A stretch of 64,000 nucleotides of DNA from Ancistrus triradiatus (lineage: Eukaryota > Chordata > Actinopteri > Siluriformes > Loricariidae). Positions 23,649 to 36,817 of the stretch are shown here, one piece after another. Location of the stretch: the NCBI GenBank assembly GCA_025084515.1, contig JAJAGP010000933.1, positions 62,001 to 126,000 on the forward strand, in the 5' to 3' direction. A program made the position numbers and the translations under genes. Position 1 is the stretch's first letter, and the number at the start of each line of letters is the position of its first letter. A model generated the notes under the pieces. It had not been told where the DNA came from, did not search any database, and saw only the letters and a list, made by a program, of their open reading frames with translations.

Positions 23649-23774
23649 ATGAGCGAGGAGAGTAAAGGAGAGAGCGGGAAGGATGTCGAGAAGCAGCTGC
23701 GCCTGCGCGTTTGCGTGCTGAGGGAGCTTCTGCACACCGAGCGGGACTATGTCCAGACTCTGCACTTTCTCTCG
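23649..23774 (+). CDS. prex2: prex2 coding exon 1 (N-terminus and start of DH domain)
   Basis: The exon encodes residues 1-42. It starts at an ATG (MSEESKGES...) that matches the known P-Rex2 N-terminus (MSED...), then runs VEKQLRLRVCVL and the hallmark TERDYV of the first conserved region of DH domains. The glutamate of that motif (residue 31) contacts switch 1 of Rac in the family and is needed for exchange. It ends in phase 0 at TCG|GTATGA. The frame stays open upstream to a TAA at 23,523, so that stretch has no earlier in-frame ATG. The acidic/Ser leader is a few residues shorter than in mammals. The 5' UTR extent and transcription start cannot be seen. Confidence 0.93.
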
Positions 23775-26700
23775 GTATGATATCTATACACCTCAAACCA
23801 AAAACATCCCTAAATAGAGTCATAGACATAACTACATCATGGTCCACATAATGCCCAGTTGGTCAGGTATATATATATTGTTGTAGGAATGAAATGCCTC
23901 AGCTGTAGCAAATCCATCATTGGTGACCACCACAGGACCATTTACAAGATCTTATTGGGGTCCTGGACCATATTTGTGGCTTAAAAATGGTGGGCCAACC
24001 ACAAAAGAACATCCTGTAGCCTGAACCTGTCCCCAACAGTGACTAGACTAGGGATATTAACACCATACGAATGGACAACCAAGATATAGGCTGTTCACTG
24101 TACACCAACCAGAAAAAGTAGGTGACTAATAACGTGGTGCATCGGTGTAAAAAGTGTCAAATCCCAGTATTCATCCCAGTACTACCTAATTTCAGCACTC
24201 AGAATCTGATATGTGGTGACCCGTTGTCCTGTGGTGGTCTTACATCAATGGATAAGTTAGAAATGGGCTGATATATTGCGAACCAACTATGAAGGCTGAT
24301 AACAGGGGCAATGAGGTCTTATGGATCATCAAATTAGATGTTATGTCCATTTTCAGATTGAAATGAAGCTAACACGGCGTTGGCATGGAAGAAACTTGTA
24401 ATGCATGAATATTAACACATACCAGGGAAAAAAACAAGGGTAAAATTTTGTAGGGGGATCTACTTGATGTTTTGGAAGGTCTTTGTAACGTGGAGGCATC
24501 CCTGGTCTGGTCACTTGACAAACACAGACCAAACCCCCTCCCAGTAGCACTGGGGTCTTGTGGACCCACTGAATATACACCGAGATTGGAAACTGTAGGA
24601 GACAAAGATGTTGCGTCTGACGTATGTTTTATGTAGGTTTTCATTTAGATCATTAATAATATGTAAGCAGGGATGACAAAACTTTTGTTAAGACTGTAAG
24701 TCCATGTAGTAACAACTCAAGTGTTTTTGGGTCGTATCTTTAAGGCGAACCCAAAGGATCTGTCCACAACTCAATAACAGAAAATGTTGTTTTGAATACA
24801 TTATCTATTATTATTGTGCAATGTCCATTCTCAATGTCAAGGCCTGTGTCAGGAAAATGTTGATAAGGGAACAAGGCATATCCTTTTTGGGAGAAAGGCC
24901 ATGTTTTTCTCATATTGGCTTTACTGTTTTGCTAGTAGTTAAATATCATTCATTACAGATCTGTGATATTGATACTATAGCTTATTATCATTTTCCAATA
25001 TCACACACATTGCCATTGAGCACAGGATGCTGTCTGGGATGTGACAACATTTATTCTGACTAATTCTGACCTTATTGTCTCATCCAACATGGTTACATCA
25101 TGTTATTAGAGCCTTATCCTATTGCAACAGGTCACTGAACCAGAGTCATTCACAGTTTGTTGGGTCATTTGACTTCTTTTTGGACATTTCAACCAGATCT
25201 ATTCCAAGCTTGGCTCTCTGTATACGTAGTAAATACATGCCAGTATGTGCCGTTAACATATCTTACCCTTTAAAGGCAGGATACCAGCATTAACACATGC
25301 AGATTCTTACCTACAATTACCAGAACCTGTGAGCTCCTACATTTCAGCCTGTATACTGATGTTATTCCTTTCCAGTTTTGAAAGAACAACCTGAGGTGGA
25401 TCACACTGTGGAATAAACAGGGAATTAAAGGCAGGAAGGAGAGGAAATGGTCTTAAAAAATGTAGCCGTACTGTATGTGTGAGACAAAGGAGAAATTTCC
25501 GCCTCAGACATGTCGCATGCAAAAGTCTGGTCATCCATGCTCAAAGGAAAAGAAGTTAACACAACATCTCCAAGAGCAAACGTAACCCTTAGAGGTCTGC
25601 GGAAAGGTTTTGTTTTATAGTTTTGACTGTGTATGAAACATTTAAGTAGAGTGATGGGAAACCATCTCTAAAGGAATCTAGTTGCAGTCTTGAAAAACCA
25701 AACTCTGTGATTTGTCTTTAGATGTGAAAGGATGTCAGACTTTACTCTATAATAGCCTTTTTAGAGTCTTTTCAAAGACTTCTAGTGAATGGTAAACATA
25801 GGGGAGTGGAGGCCAACTGGGGGATCATTCTTTGGTGCTAAAACAGACACCCCTGCCCCTGCTTGGCCCTGGTTTATGCTTGTGTAGTTTGTTCTTTGGA
25901 ATAGGTTCCAGACTCCCTGCGACCCTCACCAGGTGAAAACATCCTCTGTCATGGGGACCCCTGTGGAAAGATCCATAATCATTTATGCTTCCATTTCCAG
26001 ACAGCTTTGCAGGATTAAACAATCTGTAACACTACAGGATACACATATTTTGTTTAAAAGTCATATAGTTCTGGGACGGCATGTTAACGATCATTTCTGT
26101 CTTCTTATCCCCTTGCACCTGATACACTTTCCAGATTTATGCACCTAGAGGAGAAACCCTAAATAAATCAGAAGTAGCTTTGCAACCGTGAGGGCAGTAA
26201 TCAAAATATTTGGGTTAGTTTATAGGTTACAGGATAGAGGAATTTAAATGAACGGACAGTTTTAGTAAACACATAACCGGGTCACATTAAACTTGGATTT
26301 GTTTCAGATCGGAGAAGCGAGAAGGTATCTCATTCAAAAAAGTGGTGGGAGCAACGTTTTTGTTATTTAATATGGGAATATATGGCAAAATCACTCACAG
26401 CATAATACTTATGAAAGATTCTGATTGGTCCTCCATGTTTACTGAATCACAACTGTTTCTTTAAGTGCTTACTGCCAGCAACTACTACCTAACAATTAAA
26501 TGAATTGTGGGTGAGCAGAAGTACGAAGCCATTTGAAACATCGTCTGCTTATTTTCTTGATGACTAGAGAGATAGGATAGTGGGTTAGGGGATTCAAACA
26601 CCTTGTCCATTATAGTGGGAATTCACCCAGAGTTTGGATAGTGGGGTACGATTGTGTCAACCTAACATATAATCTTATGACCCTATGATCAAGAACATTT

Positions 26701-27291
26701 TCTGTTGAAATCCGACTGTTCCTCAAGCTTTGGCGAGACAAATTTACATTACCATCGAAACATTTTGTAATCCAATGTCATGTAAATAAAATACTTTCCG
26801 TTTACGTAAAGTTCTACCTTTCCAAAACAGTGCATCAGTCTCGTGTTGTTAATTAAGCCCAGGTCCCTTTGGAGGTCAGTGATAGACCTCTGGAACTCTG
26901 TGTGGAAGCAGATGAGATGTTTCTAGGAAAAGAGGGTGTTGTGTTTCGTCAGAACAAAAACAATCCCGCGTACCTATATTGAAACCAGCTGTGGTTCAGG
27001 CTCCGGCCGAGGAATGCGCACATACACACGGTGTGGGAAACGACTTTTTTTAGTGGCGCACACTACAGTGGCCTTCGCCCCACGCTGCACCGCATTTCCC
27101 ATCATGCTTAGCAACTTAACTGGTGGGAAAAATACTTGGTGCTGAGCAAAACACACAAAACAAGGTTCATGAGGACTGAGAGATTTAACAGAGGGGTTTC
27201 TGATACCTGGAGCGATTTGAGATAAATACGGAGTGATACATTTGGGCACTGCTGCCCCAAGTCCCAAACCACATACTAAGTAACAGGTCCA

Positions 27292-27436
27292 AAATACTAA
27301 CACCATTGGTCCTGGACCAATTCTGTATACTATTTAGTGGAGATGGATGCGGTTTGGGATAAATACTAAATACTAACACCATTGGTTCTGGACCAATTCT
27401 GTATACTATGTAGTGGAGATGGATGCGGTTTGGGAT
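27292..27436 (+). repeat. Tandem duplication, 76-bp period
   Basis: AAATACTAACACCATTGGTC...GGTTTGGGAT at 27,292-27,360 is repeated at 27,368-27,436 with only about two substitutions. Each unit contains the palindrome ATTGGTCCTGGACCAAT (second copy ATTGGTTCTGGACCAAT). Confidence 0.9.
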
Positions 27437-28349
27437 GCAGCCAAGACTGTTTTCATTGGATGGCCAAAGAAGTAAAAGCTGTAATATGCCTAGAAGGTTG
27501 CCAGAGCCATGAAAACAGACAGTGAGTCTTGTAAAAGCAAATTGTAATAATGCTAAGGTCTGTGTAGAGCTTTTCTTGAACCCACAACCTTTTTATATCA
27601 AGGCAAGATGCAGAATAATACAAAAAGCACATAAACACATTGATTGAAGATCTGTTACTGGACATGTTGAGATCATTGACACACTGTTCTTTAGGATCAG
27701 TGCCATGTTAAACCGAGGGCAGATTTTGGGTGGAGGGGGTCTGTACTAGACATCGTGTCTGGGACTCTGAAGCGAGAGCCAGGGCTCAGCTCGGTTTCTT
27801 CTTTTATAAATCGTATTTCCTGGCGGAGGAACGACATCTCGAGAGCTTGAAGAGTTTAGAGAACAATGTCAGACATCACAGCTGATTTGAATCCAGAGTT
27901 AAAGCTTCATCTTGGAGCTCGGAGCTGGTTAGGGTAACAGAATCATCTTGTAAGAGAAAACTCCACAAATTGGTTACACAATGTCTTGGCCTGATGAGCT
28001 AAGTGTGGCTGGCGCTGGTCCTCAGACGGAAAACGTGTCCTTGAGGACCGTCTCCAAGATTTTTCCTGCAATGTCTTATGTAACTGAAGATCATTGATAG
28101 TGGGGCTGTTAGATCTGTTTGTTTTAGATAGCTGGAAGACATTAATCTGCCTGGAATGACTCGCAGATAAACAGACCCAGTATCATTCTGTTCTTAAAAA
28201 AGGCCTCCGGAGCTCAGAAACAGGATTTTGAGACGCTTAAAACCTTCAGAAAAAAGTGCAAGTCGTGATAGCAGCAATGGCTCAAGAAGTCCATGTTAAA
28301 ACTCGTGCCTTAGGATGTTATGTGATGGATGTTAAGAAATACTTGGCTT

Positions 28350-28860
28350 TATGGTTTTAAAACAAGTTTGTTGTTTGGTTTTATTGTTTATTTGTTTTTC
28401 CACATTTTTTTTACATTTCATTTGTAGTTATATGTTTTTTTTCAGATATTTTTCTGAGATTGTGATTTTAAGTTTTTTATACATTTGTGTTTGCTTTGGT
28501 GATTGTCTTTGGAATTTATCTGATATTTTTCCTGATTTTTTTAGAGTTTGGGTTTTCATTTGAGACTTTTTTCCTTTTTTATGATTTTGTGATTGGTCTG
28601 TGTGTGTTTTTGATTTATTTATTTTATTTTATTTTTTTTATTTAAGACATTTTTGTAATTTTTTTCTGAATTTGTTTTTTTTTTTACATTTTTTACTCAA
28701 GTTTTTTCTGAGTAAAGTTTTTTTTTTATATTTTATCTTCATTTTTTCTTTTTTGTATTCATTGTTTAAACCTTTTTTTAGTTTATTATTCTATTTTGGA
28801 ATTTCTTATTTCTTTCAGACTTTTTCTTATTCGCTTAATATTTTTCCTAATTTGGGAAGT
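28350..28860 (+). repeat. T-rich low-complexity tract
   Basis: About 500 bp dominated by T runs joined by short TTTTTCTGA / TTTGATTT words on the plus strand. The Phe/Leu-rich open frames across it are a compositional artefact. Confidence 0.85.
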
Positions 28861-31800
28861 TTCTATGGGGCTGGTGACATCTCTTCTTCATAAAATTAAG
28901 GCATGGCCACCATGTATTAAGGTGTGGGAATGAGATTAGTCAATAATAATAAGAGAATCTTGTTCTGACACCAGTCAGGGCCAAGCCTTCATTTTATTAG
29001 AGGATGTCTTATTAGGGTTGTCAGTTTAATTAAGAAGGGATTTCATCAGCAGGGCACCGACATTTTTAAAATTTGATATTATTTTCCCTTGATTACTTTC
29101 TGATTTTAGTATTGTTTATTCCATATTTTGTATTTTTTTATTCCTTCTGATCGATTGTAGAAGGTAAGGTAGTTCAGGTTTTTGTATCACCTGTTTCACT
29201 GGTAGATTGAATTTTCCGGTGGATTCTGAGCACATGTGGGTAAAAGAGTCGAGCAAGAGCAGGAAATCCCTCTCATGTTCAGATTTCAGTAGAAAAACAG
29301 AACGGGTTCCTCAGATCTTCAGCTGTGCTGCGACGGCCCGTGGGTTCAGCGCCTAACCACCCAAAGTCATGTTTTTAAACCTTGATAGTGCAGCTCGTGA
29401 TGTCTGAGTCGCTGCCCCGTAAAAGTTAAACCGGGTTTATTTTCTTTGGGGACTCTGCATGCTTTTGTATCCGCTGCTCTTTTATATGGTCTCCAGTGAG
29501 CCACATTTATTTTGGCGAAAAAAAAAATTGCCCGTGCAAACATAAACTGTAGTTTTATTGTAAAATGAAGCCCTCTGATCGGCGTTGTGTAATTTAGAGA
29601 GTGAAGACGATGAGAGATCGTGACAGTCACGGGCTTAATGTTTAAATAAGAACAAACAACATCGTAAAATCATAATAAAACACCAGAATGTGCTCTTATT
29701 GTAAGAAAATAAACACTGTCATGATTTACACCAGATCCAAACGGAGATCCAGAACAATCCTTTGGTGTGTCTCAAGGAAAATATTTTTATTGAGATAGTT
29801 CATGAGGAAACACCATGCGCAAACATCGTAATAGGTCTAAATTAAACCCCGTTCTCTAAATAAACTCCTCGGTGACGTCTCATGTGCATGATTTCTTAAT
29901 GACTAACCCATGTTTGGACGTCATGCTTGCAAATCTGGAGTAAGGTGACTAGTCTCAGATCGAGTACTGTAGCCTATGCCGTCCAAACTCAAGGCTCTCA
30001 GAGAATCCAAGCTCAAGCAAACTGTAGGACGTCAGGTTAAATCCTGACGCCCCTCTGAGTGCCGGATGATCCCTTCAGTCTGGAGGTTTTAGGGATTAAG
30101 CATAGTGTGAAGCTGCCACTCACAGGAGATCAGTATCTTTCGCTTTACACTGCAGAACAAAAGGCCAATTTATTTCTAGTCTCTTGTTTGAGACTCCTCT
30201 TAGATAAATGTAAACCTAAGGCTAAAGTTTAGTCTGGTGTTGTCTGGAATTTGCCACATGGACATTCGGACCGTCTTCTGTCGCCACAGTTTGTTTGTTG
30301 TCATTTTTCTCTAATATACATGAACACAAACAGGCCATGCATCCTCACGACAGGCAGTGACTGTGGTATCCCTGGTGTCGCCTTGCCCCCATGGGTCACA
30401 TCACCTCGACCCTTCTGCCTCTTCCTGACAATTAATCTTTACTCCTGCTGTTCTGAAAACACCAAGCTTGATGAAAGCCTTTTCCTCCACTCATGCATCA
30501 GAACAGAAAATCTCATATAACACTTTAAACTCAACATTCCTCTGGACAATTTTACCGGTAGGCAGAAGACTTCACAATGAAATCAAGCCTGCATGGAGGA
30601 ATGGGCTATTTCCACTGTATCCATCCTCTAGGGATGGTGTGAATGTATTTTAGCATTCTTGGAAATTTGGAACAGTACCCAATTCTACCATCTTCCATAT
30701 TTGCTGTCACGTCAGTTGTGTGATGGTGTGGCAGTGGTTAGATGATCCCATCTTTCCTCCTGGAAGCACTGCCAAGACTTGATCTCTGGTCTCCTTGTTG
30801 ATGGGAAAGACTTGTTTTCATGTCATTTGTCACAGGACTGTGCTTATTTCAAAGTACACAAAGTACAAAGCACGTCAGTCTCGTCATATTTTTCATTGGA
30901 AAACAATTAGTGACACCTGAATGATCCGAAAGCATCTGACACTTCAAAACCATCGAGACAGGCGTCATTGAATCATCATCAAAGTTACCAGGCATGTGTC
31001 AGAACAAATCAGATTGCAGGGTCCCAAAACCTGATTATTATACAGCTCTTCGAATGTCTGGAGGGGGGGCAGACGGCACTCAGACTGCTTTGTGACAGGA
31101 ATCATAAAATCAAAGAGAAACGTCGAACATTTGCTCCATCTGTTTGGTTGCAGATGTTGCTGCTCTGGTTCTCAGCCATTAACATTTTAGACTGTAGTGA
31201 GGGCATCGCAGTGGAAAAAGAAATGCATGCGTAATGGCGAGATCAAAATCTTAATGATGGTCCGTGCAGCGAGCGGAAAAAATAGCACCTTCTCGTCAAC
31301 AGTGTTTGGAAATAATGGATGGAACGAGTCCAGGGAAGCTGCGGCGCTAAAGAGAGAGTCTTGATTAGGCAGGGTGAAGGTGAGGACGTTAGCGCTCCGG
31401 CTCGGTCTCCTCTCCAATTACGGCTGACAGTTGTATCACCACCACCCACCAATTACACAGAAACCAGGAGCCTTGCCCTCCATCCTTGACCTTCTCATTT
31501 CAGAATGGGACTCGCCCACATTTCCTCTTCTTTAAGCGCTGCTGTATTTACGACTGTTAGGGTCGTGGAGTTGTGTGTTTATGGTGTAGCGTTTAAAAAA
31601 AAAAATCACATGATAAACAACACATAAAATGATCAGGGTTGCCCAGTTCTGCACCTGACTGCCCACAGTGGATTTGAACCGCCTGGACTGTTCACATTTG
31701 TGAATGTGTTGGACTCGCAGAGGGCATTCAGGGTTCTCCAGCTGGCCAGTTCCTTTTGCTTTTGTTTCGCATCGAGCAGGATTTCCTTCCTTCCTGACCC

Positions 31801-32317
31801 TCCCCGGCTTTACATTGTGCTCTGTGCTTCCTGTCTCTCGCTGCTTTCCACATCTCTGGCGAGGAAGCAAAACTATTCTGATTTACTGAATGAAATGTCC
31901 AAAATGATATCTGATGGCCTTTTGATTCCTCTGAGGACGCTTTTGATTCCTCCTGTGCCAGCTGGTTCTGCTTCTCAGTGTACGTGTCACAGGTGCCAGC
32001 GTAGAGGGGCATCAATGGGCGCTTGTAAGGCTCACATGCCATGTCAGACAAGAACCTAGTGTTGAATCCGGAACAGTGATCCTACTTCAGGGGATTCCTG
32101 GTCTTCAAATTGTCTGCCCCCTTAGTATGTAATAGGCTATTGGAAGAACGTTTTTGGTTTTAGAACTGAAGTTGGACTTGATTTGCACTGATTTGCTCTT
32201 GCTCTTCATTTTTTTTCATTAAAATCTCTTAAATCCTGTTTGTTCTCCCAATATTTTTTCATTTCCTCTTCAACTTCTATTTCTTCTTATTAGCTAATTT
32301 TGACATAAAGCATCAAT

Positions 32318-32445
32318 TACAATTATTTTGGGTTAAGGGCCTTGCTCAAGCACCCAAGAATGGCAGCCTGGCAGAGTTGGGTTTTGAACCCTGGACCTTC
32401 TTATCCATAGTCCAGTATCTTAACCGCTAGGCCACCATAGTCCCC
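32318..32445 (-). mobile_element. tRNA-derived SINE fragment (minus strand)
   Basis: Reverse complement of the SINE head and body: GTTAAGGGCCTTGCTCAAGCACCC, GGGTTTTGAACCCTGGACC (B box), TCTTAACCGCTAGGCCACCATAG. The 3' module is missing here. A separate tail piece (GAGCATTTATCAGACGCCCTTATCC) lies at 32,483-32,520. Confidence 0.8.
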
Positions 32446-32482
32446 AAAAACAATCTTAATCTAGTCTCAGTCTCATCTCATT

Positions 32483-32520
32483 GACATTTAGAGCATTTAT
32501 CAGACGCCCTTATCCAGGTA
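32483..32520 (-). repeat. SINE 3'-tail fragment
   Basis: TTGACATTTAGAGCATTTATCAG and ACGCCCTTATCCAGG match the inverted SINE tail. It has been displaced by about 40 bp from the headed fragment on its left. Confidence 0.7.
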
Positions 32521-32805
32521 CGTGTCATTTCATGACAATCCAATCAACATTTTTCAAACAAAACTATCAGTCTTTTCTACTACTGATCAGTCGCTTGTGT
32601 TTTCAGCAGTATCTCTGACACATTTACGTATTGTTTTCACGCAGTTTTTGTCAGGAAATATCATTAATATTTACATTACAGTAGCCTAAAAACACGATGT
32701 GACCATGGTAATGTCCAATCAAAGTCCATTTTGGCCAACAACCTGTTTCACAGATTGTAATTAATCGTTAGAATTTCACAGTAAGTTCTGAACTAAGCAC
32801 TCAGT

Positions 32806-33151
32806 TCTGGTAGTTGATGTAGTTGATGTGGGGGACATGAGCAGACCTAAGGACCCGAGCAACGCCGAGGACTTGATGGTAAGAGTGACGGAACTGGACT
32901 TCGTCTCAGGTAACAATAAGGGCAAGTGGCAGCAGGCCAGAGTGCTTTCATACGCCTCTAAAAAGCCCTTTAACAAGAGGAAATTGTTGCCTACTGAGAT
33001 TTTTAGTAGCAAGGATCCGTCTTTGGTTCACCTGCGGATTAACGATCAATGGCTCAGGATGGATCTAGTGAAAATCAGCCGAAAAGGTCATTCTCTGGTT
33101 TTCGGCGGCCTCATGGGGTGCCATCCGCATGCCTCTTCCTGTAGTCTCTAA
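32806..33151 (+). other. Unidentified open frame in prex2 intron 1
   Basis: An uninterrupted frame of over 105 codons contains LMVRVTELDFVSGNN, GKWQQARVLSYASKKPFNKR and HLRINDQWLRMDLVKISRKG, and ends at TAA (33,149-33,151). Amino-acid composition is balanced and protein-like, unlike the low-complexity frames nearby, but I recognise no family. An ATG occurs at 32,837 (MSRPKDPSNAEDL). A possible acceptor (ACTCAG) lies near 32,803 and no strong donor was identified. It could be an unknown transposon fragment, a retro-inserted exon or chance. Confidence 0.2.
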
Positions 33152-33507
33152 CCTCTTAGCCAGACGAGGTCTCGAGGTTCGCCGCTGGTTCCCTTACAGA
33201 AAGATGGCATTGAGCCCAGAGCTTTCGGAAGGACTCTTTTTTGGTCAAACCTTTTCATTTCCATTCAGGCCGCTCCCTTAAGACTTAAGAGAATAAGGTC
33301 GTCAGGGTTCTTTCAGCACTCACAGCGTCCAATTTTGTGACGGGCCATTCAACAGAAAGTTGGTGTGTTGTGGAGAAAGTGGGTCACTCGTCGTTACCAA
33401 AGGCCCTGTGTGTGTGACAGCGGGATTCTGACTTACTAATGTCTGGAACTGAACGTCCCGCTTAGTCATCGTGATCGGTAGGGTCCAGCCAGTCATTGGG
33501 TTACATA

Positions 33508-34652
33508 AGAAGCTTTGGGATGGTATGGAAAATGCATATTGTTTATAAAGCAGTGTTTCTTAGATTTACTTTGACTTTTCTTCATTGCAGACAGTGTGAA
33601 CCTGAGATATTTCATGTTTTATTCTGGTCAACTTGGAAAAGATGTTGTCTTGAAGGCAGCTTATGCTCTAAAATCTCTGTGTACCTGTCTGCATTAATGC
33701 TGCATCACAGATATGTAAATGACCTTTACTAAGAGCCCTAACCAAACACCATAAAATGGCAGAGCCTAGCTTTTGGACTTGTTCCTGATAACAGTCTGGA
33801 TGGTTCTTTTCTTTTCAACTTTGGTCCAGAGCTCGGTGTCAAATTCTTCCAAAAAAAAAGATGTGGAATACTGTTTGGTCAGTGCACCATCCCCGTTTCC
33901 ACTTTGTGATGGTCCATCTCAGATGCCTCCGAGCCCAGGGAAGTTGACGCCTCTTCTGGACATGGTTAACATGAGGCTTCTTTTTTGCACAGTAATGTTT
34001 TAAGTGGCATTTGTGAATGCAACTCTGTATTGTAGTGATTGATAAAGGTTTGGTAAAGTAATCCCTTGCCCATGTGGTTCTTTCAGCTATTGATGAATGA
34101 CGGTTCTTGATGCAGTGCCGTCTGAGGGATCGGAGATCACCCCTCTTCAGTTTAGGCTTGTGACCTTACCCTTTACGCACTGAAATTCCTCCACATTCCT
34201 TGCATTGTTTAATGATATTAGGCACTGTAGAGGGAGATATATGGAAATCCCTTCCAGTCTTTCTGTGAGGAACATTGCTTTTAAACGTTTTTATAATTTT
34301 CTCATGCATTTTTTGATAAACTGGAGATCTTCTGATCATCTTTGTTCCTCAAAGACTCAGCCTTTCGTGGATACTGCTTTTGTACCAAATCATGATTACA
34401 GTCACCTGTTTGCACTCACATCATTATTATTATTTTTTTACCTCATTACTAGCTCTAAATTGCCCCCATCCAAACTTTCTTTGGATTGTGTTGCAGGCCT
34501 AAAATGCAGGAATGGATGTTTATTAACAAATGAAATGAAGTTGACCAGAATAAAAACAGGAAATATCTTGGGTTCATACTGTCTGCAATGACATACAACT
34601 CAAAGGAAATGTAAAGAACACTGCATGTTTTTTTTTTCTGATTTGGGGTTGT
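33508..34652. mobile_element. Long copy of the 'CCCCAAATCAGAAAAAGTTGGGAC' repeat family
   Basis: The left part GGGATGGTATGGAAAATGCATA, then ACTTTGACTTTTCTTCATTGCAGACAGTGTGAACC, matches the copy at 54,300. The right end CTGATTTGGGGTTGTA is the inverted terminus. The middle (TTTGATAAACTGGAGATCTTCTG, CTCAAAGACTCAGCCTTTCGTGG, TACCAAATCATGATTACAG) matches 6,261-6,710. At about 1.15 kb it is the longest member here, but I could not recognise a transposase in it. Confidence 0.6.
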
Positions 34653-36209
34653 AAACACTGTATCATACAGTTGCACGATCTTTGGGAATACATACTGTTG
34701 TACTGGATTGTATAATAAAGCAAGTTTGCTGGTCTTTAAAGCTGCTTTACAGAGAGTAGCTTGGGCTCGTCTCTCTTAGTCTGCATGAAAGGAATCCCAG
34801 GGAAGCTCCGATCTGTATTCCTGTAGAGTCCTGCGGCAGTTTCAGCCACTCACTTAATGAGAACCATTGTGTGGCCAGACAGAAGAATCCAGCCAGAGAT
34901 CAGACTCTCATTTCTCCGTCTGCAAATGGGTTTGAAGCTCCCGGTGCGGCCCAAGCGGCTTCTGAACTGTACTTATAGCCCGAGTTTCCTGTGGACGTGT
35001 CCCAGCAGGGGCCGAGATGATTCCTGCTGCTGTCATTCTCTTCTCTGAAAGACTTCATTGTGTCTGTCTTTCATGTAAAAAAGCGTCTGGATTTTACTAC
35101 AGCCTGCTGGTGGTCTGGGAGCTTTATGGCGTTCCTGTGCAGAATTGGGGATGAAGTGCGGAAATAGAGCTGAGATTTTCCTGCGATGGAAGCAAATCAG
35201 CACCCGTTTCCTCTTACTGGCCCCTTTCCTTACCTTACCTGAGCTTGTTAGCTCACGTTTGGACTAGATTCTGTTCTAACTCGGTTGATGTGCTTCTTTT
35301 TTTTGTTCTTTCACTACCTGTATATTTTCTCTAACTTATAAGTATATAAACTGGTTCACATTCACTAATTGAGTCTCTGTTTCATCTGGCTGATGTTCCA
35401 TGTTGTTCCTAATACTGTCTATCGATGCATCTTTGGCTTCTGTCAAACAAAAGTATCAGGTCCATCATACCATCCTCTTATATGTCAGTATTCAAACACT
35501 ATGGTTCAGTGTGAAATCTCTAAAGTACAGTATGTGCAGTGTGACCCATCTATATTTATTTGCTAAACTATCCTGCATATTATATGCCCTCTTTAACCTG
35601 TAAGAATTCCAATGCAGAGAATTGTTGATACTATCTGAGCTTTTAAAGCAGGAATGTGGCCGTGTTCCTCTGCTGTTTAGCTGTCACTGCGCAAAGTCGC
35701 AAACATGTGGCTTTCATCCTGTTTTGTCTGCGAGTGACAGATGACCTTTGTTTTCAGAGTTGACATCTGTTTTGGTGTTTTTAAAATGCACGGGGGGAGC
35801 CGGAGACACAACCCTGTAAACACAAAGATGTTTTAGGCGGACGTTAATGAGCCGTGTAGATTTTGGACTTTTGTGGTCGATTTTTGCCATACTTCACATA
35901 GACAAAAAAGGACACCCAAAAAGTTTTGCATAAATATTTGTCTGTTGTTTGGGTTGGTTTGGGTTTGTGAGTGTCTTGACTGATTTTGTGAATCCGTGAC
36001 GTTTCAGGCCTTTACTTCCCTCGCTTGTTATCGAAACATTAAAACCGTTCTTTAACCAACAAATCAGGTGCAGTTTGAGCACTAAGATGTTACCCATCTG
36101 CACAACTGGTGACGTTCGATAAGACATGAACTAAACTGAGATAAAGAATAATATCGAAAATGCAAAATATTCCATTAAATTGTTTCACCTCAGAACTATA
36201 CACACTGGA

Positions 36210-36407
36210 CATTTACATTTACATTTACAGCATTTAGCAGACACCCTTATCCAGAGCGACTTACAATTGGTACAGTCTTACAATCCAAGCAACTGTGGGT
36301 TAGGGCCTTGCTCAAGGACCCAACAGTGGCAGCTTGGCAGAGGTTGGATTTGAACCCTGGACCTTCTGGTCCATAGTCCAGTACCTTACCCGCTAGGCTA
36401 CCACAGG
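36210..36407 (-). mobile_element. tRNA-derived SINE, full-length copy (minus strand)
   Basis: On the minus strand the whole consensus is present: TGTGGTAGCCTAGCGGGTAAGG, B box GGGTTCAAATCC, TGCCACTGTTGGGTCCTTGAG, CTCTGGATAAGGGTGTCTGC and a TGTAAATGTAAATGT tail. This is one of the best preserved copies. Confidence 0.88.
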
Positions 36408-36784
36408 ACATGACGTGTTTTTAGAATTTCACTGGCTGGTTCAGTTTTTTGCAGCGAAAAAGTGTGACAGCCACATTGTAGTCAAATATTATGTCATTGC
36501 AATAATCACATTTTTGCTTCCTCATATATGACATTAGGCATTTTTGTCTTTAAAAAGCAATACATAGCTGTGAAAATGGACAGTATGAGCTTCAGCAGAA
36601 TGCATTCATCAATTTTAAATACAGTACTTAATAAACACAAAAAACACAACACCAATTACCAGAAAGATATGTTTGTAATCCAAAGTAGGCTTTTCATTTC
36701 ACTTTTAATAATCGCCCTAACCTTGCTCCAGTTACAATAGCCGTTGTACTGATTTTTGAAAAATCCCAGTTGGTGTGGAAGATA

Positions 36785-36817
36785 ACATTTACAGCATTTA
36801 GCAGACGTCATTATACA
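36785..36817 (-). repeat. SINE 3'-tail fragment
   Basis: ACATTTACAGCATTTAGCAGACGTCATTAT matches the inverted SINE 3' module; the head is absent. Confidence 0.65.

Noticed and set aside
28351..28893. Phe-rich open frames that look like multi-pass membrane proteins
   Set aside because: Low-complexity T-rich DNA; no conserved motif or splice structure.
31700..32059. 119-codon plus-strand open frame rich in Ser/Leu/Cys
   Set aside because: Three other frames on both strands are equally open here; no domain, no start context and no splice support.
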